Positions 50,412 through 56,953 of a DNA stretch of 56,953 nucleotides are shown here, one piece after another (within the stretch, counting starts at the first letter, position 1; every line of letters begins with the position of its first letter). Origin of the DNA: a virus. A program made the position numbers and the translations under genes. The notes beneath the pieces are model-generated. The model was not told the origin of the DNA and did no database searches. It saw only the letters and a program-made list of their open reading frames with translations. The stretch is taken from IMG/VR virus record IMGVR_UViG_3300031746_000022, positions 1 to 56,953 of that record; one strand, given 5' to 3'.

Positions 50412-53318
50412 TTATCTAGAAGAATAAACAGCCATCACTGATGCTTGTTTTTTCTTTCCAATATCATTTTGTAATAAAGAATTTCTTACTTGAAAACCTT
50501 GAGATAAAAAGAACTTATATGCTATATAAGCATTTAATAAAGCCATAAATCCATCATTTACGCCTGCTTTAATATAGTGAGGAGTCACTTCTCCGGTTCG
50601 CGAAAGGCTTGGTTTAATTTCCATATTAGCACAATGCTGAATGAGCCAAGCTATTTGTTCATAACTGCCCAGCGGAAATCTAATTAAACCTTGCTTCATC
50701 TGCTCATATAATTCCATAATCCAAAAATCTCTTTCAAATGTAATAACTTTAGGAAAGATATCTGCATTATATTTAACTTTTTCTGTAACTCTACCTGCTG
50801 CCTGAGAGGCAAGAAATTTATCACCATATTCTGTTTGCATAATTTCATTAAAATCGTGCGCATATCCAATATCGCAAACTGCTAATTTGCATTTATATCT
50901 TTTCATTTCTTCATCTAAAACGCTTTTTTTACTCGCTAAATCATTTCTTTTAAATTTAAAAGCGTGTTCAATAGATAATTTTCCGGGACCCGTAAGGGAT
51001 AAAACTACCGCAGTGCTATAACTTTGTCCCTGTCCTCTAATTTTATCAGAATTAACCAACTGTTCCAGATCGGCTTTAGCGCCGATATCTATTCCAAGAA
51101 ATGTGATAACTTCTTCGCCTGGAGCGACAGCCCCTCTAAATTTTCTTTCTGGATCGCCACATTTGATGCGAATTTCTTCTGGAGTAATAATTCCAGCTTC
51201 ACCTTGAAAAAATTCTCCCAAAATTTCATTTTGATACGATCGCTCGGTGTTAATTGCCGAATTACCTGGCTTCTTATCCATAATCTGTTCTTTGGTAAAT
51301 TCTGGCAAATATAATTGATTTAAATGAAATCCAACGAATTTTGCCTCTGCTGGATCTTTTAATGGAATCCATTTGCCGCGATCAATGGCTTGTAACCGAT
51401 CTTGTTCATAATTACAATGAGTGCATTTAACTATATTTCCATAAATCCAAATAGATTCCCAATCATTAGATCCAGGCGTATAAAGGGGGAAAGTTTTTTT
51501 ACATTGCTCGCAGCCTAAATGATAAAATTGTTGCGAAGACTGTTGCCATAAATGCCAAAATTCAGAGCCCCGTTGCAATGGTGTGCCAAAAAATACCTGC
51601 ACGCCTTCGCCAAGCATTCCATATTGTGCTTTAGTTAAAACTTTTGTTGAATTAGATAATGCCGCTGGCGGCATTTCTTGACAATTATGAACTATTGGTC
51701 CGCCACTATTCTTACTTCTTCTCGAAGGAGCAATAACAAAATTATGATTATCTGCAATTTCAATATCATAAACATTTTCCAATGTATTACATAGTTCAAT
51801 ACTATCTACTACTGTAAAATTATATGATTTATAATCATTATTCCATATATAGTCACTATTAATATAGTTACTTACTTTATATGATAAATTTTTATGAATA
51901 TATGGTCGTATAATATTGCATAATTCGCTAAATCCTTTTTTATTAAAAAATAGTGAAAAATATTTTTTATTATTTGAAGCCTTATATAATTTATAATGAC
52001 ACTCAATACCTAATGATCTAAATTTTTCAACAAATCTTATGTGACTATCTTCATCAAAGGAGTTTGTAGATATGCATCCGCTAGACCCAGTATTCCAAGT
52101 ATTTCTATTACCATCATCCATAAACCATATTGCTATCCCGCGAGCGTCTAAATTATCTAAAATCCATTGAGGACAAGTAGTTTTAGTAAGAGGTAATTCT
52201 TCTTGTAATCCAAATGTTTTGGTGCAAAATTTAATTGCTTCTTTATTAGAATAACCATTTTTTTGTATTTTTATAGTTTTACAATTAAATTGTTCAGCTT
52301 TCCATTGACAATATTCTGTTTGTTTTATATCATGTATAATATTTAATCTATATCTATTATTTTTATAGGTGGATAAATGACCATCTCCAAGAAATGATCC
52401 TAAAATAATTTGCATTTGATCATCATTAACCGCTCGAATACAAAGATTAGTTCCATTTGATGTTTTTAATAAAGTTCCGACAGTTAAATTATTAGCTTCT
52501 TTCCAACCATTTTCAGTTAGAAACCTATGATTTGGAGTACATTTAATTATTTTATTACCACATATTATTTTTAATAATTGCCTTTCTCCCTTGTTCCAAG
52601 CATTTGTTATTTTTTTATATTCAAAAAGTTCAGTATTTTCATTAAATGATTTAATAAGGGGGGTTGTTTTTCCTAAAAGGAAATTATCATATAATTTTCC
52701 TATTTTTTCTTTTCCATCAGTAGTTTCAACATACTGATCATATGGAAAACATTCATCAAAGAACATAACATCAGCCGTTTTTCCACGTAATCTGGAACCC
52801 TCTAAACCAACCGACTCAATCCATAAATGATTACCACCAATAAATTGTTTAAATCCCATATTATCATTTGCTTGTGATGAAGTATCAATCAATGACTTCA
52901 TATATGGTTTTTGTCCTTTTTTACCATTAGTAAGATTAACTAAAATGGAGGACTCAATCATAGAGGCTAATTTTGTTTTTGAATATGCTGCTGCACGATC
53001 CAAAGTGGGCCAATTATGAATAATTCTCATAGGAGGATTATTAGCCGTGCCAAATAATCCAGAACCCATAAAATACATCTCTAATGCAGATGCAGTCGTT
53101 GTTCCGGCAACCTGGCGCGCCTTAACCCATACTACTGGCTTACCATCTCTATCTAACGCTTTAACACCTATGTATCTAAAAATATCAACTAACGGCTTAT
53201 AGCCGCTGGCGGTTAATCTAAATGGCTTACCATCAAGAGTTAAATATTTTTCTGACCACGCAACTGGATCCATAGCTAATAATGAATCTCGTATCTTATT
53301 GAATATTTGGTCTGACAT
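50412..53318 (-). CDS. terL: Terminase large subunit with intein
   Basis: 968 residues as translated from the ATG at 53318; an upstream in-frame GTG (53348) lacks support. The extein (612 residues) has a Walker A-like KARQVAGTTTAS, Walker B VMFFDE, a zinc-ribbon set (HLGCEQCKKTF, then KCTHCNYEQ) like GpA-type terminases, and nuclease Asp residues in FLGIDIGAKAD and AVCDIGYAHDF. It translocates DNA into proheads and cuts it. The sequence is interrupted between FFDE and CQEM by a 356-residue intein. Splicing must occur for packaging function. Confidence 0.93.
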   Translation of the reverse strand: MSDQIFNKIRDSLLAMDPVAWSEKYLTLDGKPFRLTASGYKPLVDIFRYIGVKALDRDGKPVVWVKARQVAGTTTASALEMYFMGSGLFGTANNPPMRIIHNWPTLDRAAAYSKTKLASMIESSILVNLTNGKKGQKPYMKSLIDTSSQANDNMGFKQFIGGNHLWIESVGLEGSRLRGKTADVMFFDECFPYDQYVETTDGKEKIGKLYDNFLLGKTTPLIKSFNENTELFEYKKITNAWNKGERQLLKIICGNKIIKCTPNHRFLTENGWKEANNLTVGTLLKTSNGTNLCIRAVNDDQMQIILGSFLGDGHLSTYKNNRYRLNIIHDIKQTEYCQWKAEQFNCKTIKIQKNGYSNKEAIKFCTKTFGLQEELPLTKTTCPQWILDNLDARGIAIWFMDDGNRNTWNTGSSGCISTNSFDEDSHIRFVEKFRSLGIECHYKLYKASNNKKYFSLFFNKKGFSELCNIIRPYIHKNLSYKVSNYINSDYIWNNDYKSYNFTVVDSIELCNTLENVYDIEIADNHNFVIAPSRRSKNSGGPIVHNCQEMPPAALSNSTKVLTKAQYGMLGEGVQVFFGTPLQRGSEFWHLWQQSSQQFYHLGCEQCKKTFPLYTPGSNDWESIWIYGNIVKCTHCNYEQDRLQAIDRGKWIPLKDPAEAKFVGFHLNQLYLPEFTKEQIMDKKPGNSAINTERSYQNEILGEFFQGEAGIITPEEIRIKCGDPERKFRGAVAPGEEVITFLGIDIGAKADLEQLVNSDKIRGQGQSYSTAVVLSLTGPGKLSIEHAFKFKRNDLASKKSVLDEEMKRYKCKLAVCDIGYAHDFNEIMQTEYGDKFLASQAAGRVTEKVKYNADIFPKVITFERDFWIMELYEQMKQGLIRFPLGSYEQIAWLIQHCANMEIKPSLSRTGEVTPHYIKAGVNDGFMALLNAYIAYKFFLSQGFQVRNSLLQNDIGKKKQASVMAVYSSR
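51684..52751 (-). mobile_element. LAGLIDADG intein in terminase
   Basis: A 356-residue in-frame insert. It begins with Cys (CFPYDQYVETTDGKEK, block A), has a block B-like CTPNHRFLTENGW, two LAGLIDADG-type helices (GSFLGDGHLS and AIWFMDDGNRN), and ends with block F/G VYDIEIADNHNFVIA then PIVHN followed by extein Cys. His-Asn plus Cys+1 are the residues needed for splicing. It is inserted directly after the catalytic Glu of Walker B, a highly conserved site. Confidence 0.9.
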
Positions 53319-53395
53319 ATAATGGCTTATTAAAAATAATTTTCTCACAAATTTAGGTTTGCAAGTTTTATGTTATAACTGTAATTGTAGTAAAA

Positions 53396-53992
53396 TTACT
53401 GCTGCTTAAAAGGCTCACAAATAGATAACGGGTCATCTGTTGTTGCTGGCGCCGACTGATCGACTTTGCCAAGATGTAAATCTACTTTATTATGATCGGC
53501 TTGCTGCATTGTAGCTTCACCAATTCTTTTACTTATATAAGCCTTTACACCGTCATCTACATCGCTTCTATCTGGTAATTTATTGCGCACATCATCTAAT
53601 TTCATTAATTCATGACATACGGATTCAACCGAAGTTCCGGGACGATCTGCAACATAATTATCAATAAAAACTTTCATTTCTGGAATAGTTTTAAAACTCT
53701 CTGGCTCACTATCTAGTGAAGCTTTTACTCGCAATAATGCATTTAATCCGGTGCGCTCTTTTAGATCTTTAACAGCTTCATCTACATTTGAAAATTTAGA
53801 TTTGGTATTACCTATGATAGCCGAAATATCATCATAAATGGATCGTTGTGCCTGCGATTGAGATTGGACGGATGTTTTTTCTAAATTACCAATAAAATCA
53901 TCAATCCAAGAAGGATTATTGGCAGATTTTTCTGCAGAAGAATCATCTCTACTTACACTGGGTAATGCTCTTCGTGAATATTTATTAGACAT
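53396..53992 (-). CDS. Uncharacterised gene directly before terminase
   Basis: 198 residues. Acidic/helical with Ser/Asp-rich N-terminus (SVSRDDSSAEKSANNPSWID then DFIGNLEKTS). AGGAG before ATG at 53992. Positioned where a small terminase subunit often lies, but no helix-turn-helix or typical TerS ring helices are evident, so I only note the possibility. Ends in an unstructured polar tail. Confidence 0.6.
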   Translation of the reverse strand: MSNKYSRRALPSVSRDDSSAEKSANNPSWIDDFIGNLEKTSVQSQSQAQRSIYDDISAIIGNTKSKFSNVDEAVKDLKERTGLNALLRVKASLDSEPESFKTIPEMKVFIDNYVADRPGTSVESVCHELMKLDDVRNKLPDRSDVDDGVKAYISKRIGEATMQQADHNKVDLHLGKVDQSAPATTDDPLSICEPFKQQ

Positions 53993-54003
53993 TAAGCTCC
54001 TAA

Positions 54004-54870
54004 TTAGGCGTTATAATTGGGTGGATAATCAAAATTATTTTCAGAAGAACGTTGGTATGGCTCTTTATCATCAACCATAAACCCTCTATCTGAACGGGGC
54101 ATTGGGTAACCCATATCTTGTATTAATTGAATAACTTCTACTTTTTCTCTATCTGTTAATTTCCACTTATCTGCTTGACGTCGAAATAAATCCTCTATAT
54201 CTTTACCACCAGATATTGTGCCATTGATGCATACTCTTGCAATACGTGAAATAAAAATAGGCACAGTTACAATAATTCCACCAATACTAGCAATTTTTTG
54301 AGCTTCTTTGGTAATTCCAGAATTTAGAGCGGCTTTCTTTTTACGTCTCACTAATTCTTTATCTAAACGCCCCATACCATCTTCCATTGAAATGCGGGCA
54401 TCTTCGGCGTGTGATATATCTATTTTACCTTCGTGATCGTCTTGTAGCATTTTAGATAAAAGACCTAATCCCTTACCCAAATATGATTTAGCTCTTTCAA
54501 TGCCAAGCGTTTCGCCTTTATGTTTGGGTATTTTATTTAAATAATCTTTTACCCAATGCAAATCTTTGGGTTGATCGGCGGCTTTAGACTTATCCTCTTC
54601 TTTTTTATCTTCCTTATCACCTTTTGTTTCTACCACCAAATCATCGCCCAGAACTTCGACCAAATCATCGGCTCCTGGCAAAAAAGGTAAAGTAAAAGAT
54701 AATTCGGCTTTGATGCCTGCTTCGCCTTCTGGCGCGTGCATTTCTACAACTTGTTCGGCGCTTGGCATATTATCATAGAGAACGACCTCATTATCATCTT
54801 CCGCCTCTACTGGAAGAGCAACTATCATATCCTTGGCTAAATTAAGTTGAGCACCCTTATACATTGACAT
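54004..54870 (-). CDS. Uncharacterised acidic/helical protein
   Basis: 288 residues. Acidic beta-start (VALPVEAEDDNEVVLYDN), charged linker (TKGDKEDKKEEDKSKAADQP), then a helical domain (ERAKSYLGKGLGLLSKMLQD) with the SGITKEAQKIASIGGIIV and VPIFISRIARVCINGTISGG stretches and a C-terminal Tyr-Asn-rich end. AGGA ahead of the start, with the TTTGCAT element 19 bases upstream. I recognise the ISRIARVCINGTISG part as recurrent in phage proteins but cannot name a function. Confidence 0.6.
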   Translation of the reverse strand: MSMYKGAQLNLAKDMIVALPVEAEDDNEVVLYDNMPSAEQVVEMHAPEGEAGIKAELSFTLPFLPGADDLVEVLGDDLVVETKGDKEDKKEEDKSKAADQPKDLHWVKDYLNKIPKHKGETLGIERAKSYLGKGLGLLSKMLQDDHEGKIDISHAEDARISMEDGMGRLDKELVRRKKKAALNSGITKEAQKIASIGGIIVTVPIFISRIARVCINGTISGGKDIEDLFRRQADKWKLTDREKVEVIQLIQDMGYPMPRSDRGFMVDDKEPYQRSSENNFDYPPNYNA

Positions 54871-54889
54871 TTAAATCCTATTGATAAAA

Positions 54890-54906
54890 TTCAAAAATAT
54901 GCAAAA
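54890..54906 (-). promoter_or_regulatory. TTTGCAT-N6-GAA element 19 bases before start
   Basis: Minus strand TTTTGCATATTTTTGAA ends 19 bases before the ATG at 54870. The rest of the 110-base gap is AT-rich and holds GATATAAATC further upstream, resembling a T4-like late box. Third copy of the shared element. Confidence 0.45.
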
Positions 54907-54980
54907 ATATCACTTTTGTAATATTAAAATTTGATTTATATCTATCTTTTCCCCAGATATTAGTATTTAGCATACCTATT

Positions 54981-55466
54981 TTATATCGACAAAGTGCCAA
55001 CTATTTGATTTAAAATAACTTTTCTTTTCAATAGTCTTTCTTTTCTTGTTGCCCAATTAGTCATCCCATAGTAAAGGTTACGATATTCTTGACCATCAGT
55101 ATAGTAAGTAATAGGATAAGAATTTGTTCCACCCATACCAAGCCCTTCTCCCACTTGTGAGTAATATGGAGATCCGTTGAAACTTATCTGTTGTGCAATT
55201 CCGGCATCCGACTGTCCGTAGTTGCAATCCACTACTTTAGAACGTTTCTTGAACAAATGAGCTGCATATTTGCATTTTTTAGGCTCTACATTCTTGTCTA
55301 AAATATCCATATTGTGTGCAACAATATCATTGTTATTATCAGCGTCTGGATCAATTTCTTGCATTTCATCCATTGCATCACCAGCTGTATGGCAAGCTGA
55401 CGCAATGCTTAAACCAAATGGACACTTTGCATCTTCATTGTTTCTAATGACCGATAATTTAAACAT
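54981..55466 (-). CDS. Cysteine-motif phage protein of unknown role
   Basis: 161 residues. Conserved-looking CPFGLSIASACHTAGDAMDE then KKCKYAAHLFKKRSKVVDCN-type spacing, giving four or more Cys that could bind zinc or iron. The C-terminal half has a Tyr/Gly-rich part (YYSQVGEGLGMGGTNSYP). A similar Cys pattern is common in phage clusters near head genes. The exact role is unknown. Confidence 0.6.
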   Translation of the reverse strand: MFKLSVIRNNEDAKCPFGLSIASACHTAGDAMDEMQEIDPDADNNNDIVAHNMDILDKNVEPKKCKYAAHLFKKRSKVVDCNYGQSDAGIAQQISFNGSPYYSQVGEGLGMGGTNSYPITYYTDGQEYRNLYYGMTNWATRKERLLKRKVILNQIVGTLSI

Positions 55467-55471
55467 TTGCT

Positions 55472-55888
55472 TTATTTAGCCTTATATTTATCTGGACGAG
55501 AATTAAGTATATTATCTATGTCTTTTTTTCGCTTCTTTCTTCTTTTTGCTCGAAAATCAGATACGCTTTTATATTTATCTAAATTTTGATAAAGACCCTC
55601 GCCATAATCATAGTTCTTGCGGATTTGAGCTTTTTTATCAATATCTATTTTACGAAAATCTCCATTTTCATCTTTGAAGTAACCTAACTCACTCATTGCA
55701 TCAACCACTGCTTCGTAAGCAACCACGCTATAATAATAACTATCTCCGATATTCATCCTATCATCGCGCTGATTGGATAAATAATCTCCAACACAAGATT
55801 GCACCTTATCTTCTGATAAAAAATCAGGACCTATAATAGACTTCAGTAATGTAATTAGATGATTACGCGGTTTCTTTTTGTCTGTCAT
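55472..55888 (-). CDS. Small alpha/beta phage protein
   Basis: 138 residues, starts by ATGA overlap with the nucleotidyltransferase gene, GAGGA site. Helical with basic C-terminus (SDFRAKRRKKRKKDIDNILN). Body includes SEDKVQSCVGDYLSNQRDDR. Could be a DNA-binding helper; not recognised. Confidence 0.55.
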   Translation of the reverse strand: MTDKKKPRNHLITLLKSIIGPDFLSEDKVQSCVGDYLSNQRDDRMNIGDSYYYSVVAYEAVVDAMSELGYFKDENGDFRKIDIDKKAQIRKNYDYGEGLYQNLDKYKSVSDFRAKRRKKRKKDIDNILNSRPDKYKAK

Positions 55889-56676
55889 AAAATCCTCTTT
55901 GACATAATTTTAGAATAATATGGCACTAATGCTTCGGTAATAGGTATAAATTTCCACATATTCATTTTATTTATTAAATAAACAGCCCTATCTGCATCAA
56001 GGGAAAGAGCTTTATTAATATTTTTAGATAGATAAGACTTTTCTGATTGCATAATATATTCTGGATTATGTTTAATCCATTCAATAATTTTAGGATCAAC
56101 ATCAAAACCTAATTTAGCTGCTAAATATACTACTCTAATAATGCGGTTAGTATTATATTTAAATGTTAAATTTGGAGTTAAACAAGTTCTTATAATTTTA
56201 TTTTCTAAATCTTTAATACCCTGACCAGTTATATCTTTAACCCTTTTAAAATCTAATGACATTAATAACGTATTACAAAAGAAATCCCTACTATATAATT
56301 CTTGCTTCATTTCAGTTGGGTTTTCAATTCCCATTATTTGCAATATTTGAACTATATTAGGTGTTCTAAAATTACTGGAAAAATCTATTTTAAAATCTTT
56401 TAAATAAATAGATATATGTCCAGGATCTTCCGGAGCATGATCACGCGGGCGCGTATTCTTAACCAAGATTGGCATTTGCTTGCGCAATTCCATCGCATAT
56501 GATGCCGCTAAATTAAAAACAGTCTTATCACCAGTAGTAATATCAATATCATTAAATGATTTTTGTAAATTCCCTAAAACTCGATCGCGGACGAGCCCTC
56601 CCACAATCAGGGGTTGTGAGGTGCCGCTTTCGGTGGCAACATCATCCAGTAAGGTAAGGAGTAATTTAAGTGACAT
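55885..56676 (-). CDS. CCA-adding/poly(A) polymerase-like nucleotidyltransferase
   Basis: 263 residues. Head domain: PLIVGGLVRDRVLG with Gly26-Gly27, then NDIDI with catalytic Asp43 and Asp45, and RDFFCNTLLMS (usual RRDFTINAL) at 130-140, followed by ITGQGIKDLENKIIRT. A RIIRVVYLAAKLGF segment is the neck. It lacks the long body/tail of full tRNA nucleotidyltransferases (usual about 370-430 residues). It would add nucleotides to tRNA 3' ends or to other RNAs. Start ATG at 56676; ends overlapping the next gene. Confidence 0.85.
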   Translation of the reverse strand: MSLKLLLTLLDDVATESGTSQPLIVGGLVRDRVLGNLQKSFNDIDITTGDKTVFNLAASYAMELRKQMPILVKNTRPRDHAPEDPGHISIYLKDFKIDFSSNFRTPNIVQILQIMGIENPTEMKQELYSRDFFCNTLLMSLDFKRVKDITGQGIKDLENKIIRTCLTPNLTFKYNTNRIIRVVYLAAKLGFDVDPKIIEWIKHNPEYIMQSEKSYLSKNINKALSLDADRAVYLINKMNMWKFIPITEALVPYYSKIMSKRIL

Positions 56677-56679
56677 TGG

Positions 56680-56953
56680 TTATGGTATTAATTGTGTTGG
56701 AACTTGAGATACTTCTTCGGCAGGCTCTGTCGGAGGGGTTAGCATTGCGGATTGTGCCGTAGGAGTCGGTTGCGATGGAAGAGTTGGCTCCTTTGTTTGA
56801 TCTTGTAATTCCTCACTTAAGGCATTGTCCTGTATTTGCTTACGCATTTCTTTGCGATTTTCATCTTTATCTTTATCGAGCTGCAATTTATGCTGTAATT
56901 GCTGTACATCCGATCTTGTTTCAGGCTGTTCTGTAAGATCTATTTCAGCCGAT
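56680..56953 (-). CDS. Partial Pro/Gln-rich protein (5' end off window)
   Basis: The frame is open to the right edge, so the start lies outside. The visible 90 residues are charged and helical first (LQLDKDKDENRKEMRKQIQD), then Pro/Thr-rich (PTLPSQPTPTAQSAMLTPPT), ending VSQVPTQLIP. A TTG inside could mimic a start but the frame continues. It lies three bases before the nucleotidyltransferase gene. Function unknown. Confidence 0.6.
   Translation of the reverse strand, partial: SAEIDLTEQPETRSDVQQLQHKLQLDKDKDENRKEMRKQIQDNALSEELQDQTKEPTLPSQPTPTAQSAMLTPPTEPAEEVSQVPTQLIP

Noticed and set aside
53319-53348. Upstream GTG start for the terminase
   Set aside because: No ribosome site; the following ATG gives MSDQIFNKIRD, a more natural N-terminus. 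The ATG also lacks a strong site, so this remains open.
53396-53992. Small terminase subunit
   Set aside because: Position fits but no DNA-binding HTH or ring-forming helices could be recognised, so no TerS label was given.

Overview
The window is a stretch of a large, AT-rich tailed-phage (Caudoviricetes) genome. A terminase large subunit, portal, a probable prohead protease/scaffold and a major capsid protein are recognisable on one strand, and there are no ribosomal, tRNA or metabolic genes of a cell. No integrase, CRISPR array, insertion sequence or tRNA gene was seen. Many starts carry AGGA/GGAG-type ribosome sites, so the host uses ordinary Shine-Dalgarno initiation; the sequence gives no firm host name.

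Almost everything is transcribed leftwards (minus strand), as one late virion block read from right to left. (1) 56953-53396: a CCA-adding-like nucleotidyltransferase and small unknown proteins. (2) 53318-43092: terminase large subunit interrupted by a LAGLIDADG intein exactly after the Walker B motif, portal, a large coiled-coil protein, a lytic transglycosylase-like protein, a protein with a tyrosine-phosphatase P-loop, and a small acidic protein. (3) 43088-37723: a 1126-residue protein that looks like a prohead protease fused to a scaffold, a Cys-cluster protein with a Lys/Ala tail, and companions. (4) 37482-29081: two probable head-surface or decoration proteins flanking five large internal-type proteins, some with Gly/Ala-rich hydrophobic segments (candidate ejection proteins). 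(5) 28984-23912: two large unknown proteins, one joining an N-terminal domain that may be ADP-ribosyltransferase-like to a DnaJ J-domain, then the major capsid gene with its own hairpin leader and terminator. (6) 20625-1: a connector or adaptor-like protein, large beta-rich tail/fibre proteins, four tandem paralogues of about 220 residues, a 20-residue-repeat fibre and a DGY-repeat fibre running off the left edge.

Rightward genes form small islands: 6446-7281 (ending in an XhlA/holin-like membrane protein), 20661-23217 (zinc-ribbon protein, RNase HII, a frameshifted small gene, a DNA methyltransferase, an acidic protein), 25052-25891 and 37532-37720. The region is heavily visited by homing elements: two HNH endonucleases, a NUMOD3/zinc-finger type protein, the terminase intein, a decayed LAGLIDADG fragment beside the capsid gene, and tiny helix-turn-helix ORFs.

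The least expected signals are: a short hydrophobic-Lys-hydrophobic-Ala motif near the N-terminus of about a dozen otherwise unrelated virion-block proteins, which I propose as a head-targeting or processing tag; a DNA element (TTTGCAT, six bases, GAA) found at a fixed 19-23 bases before three transcription-unit heads; the possible ART-like/J-domain fusion; and the intein in the terminase ATP-hydrolysis site.
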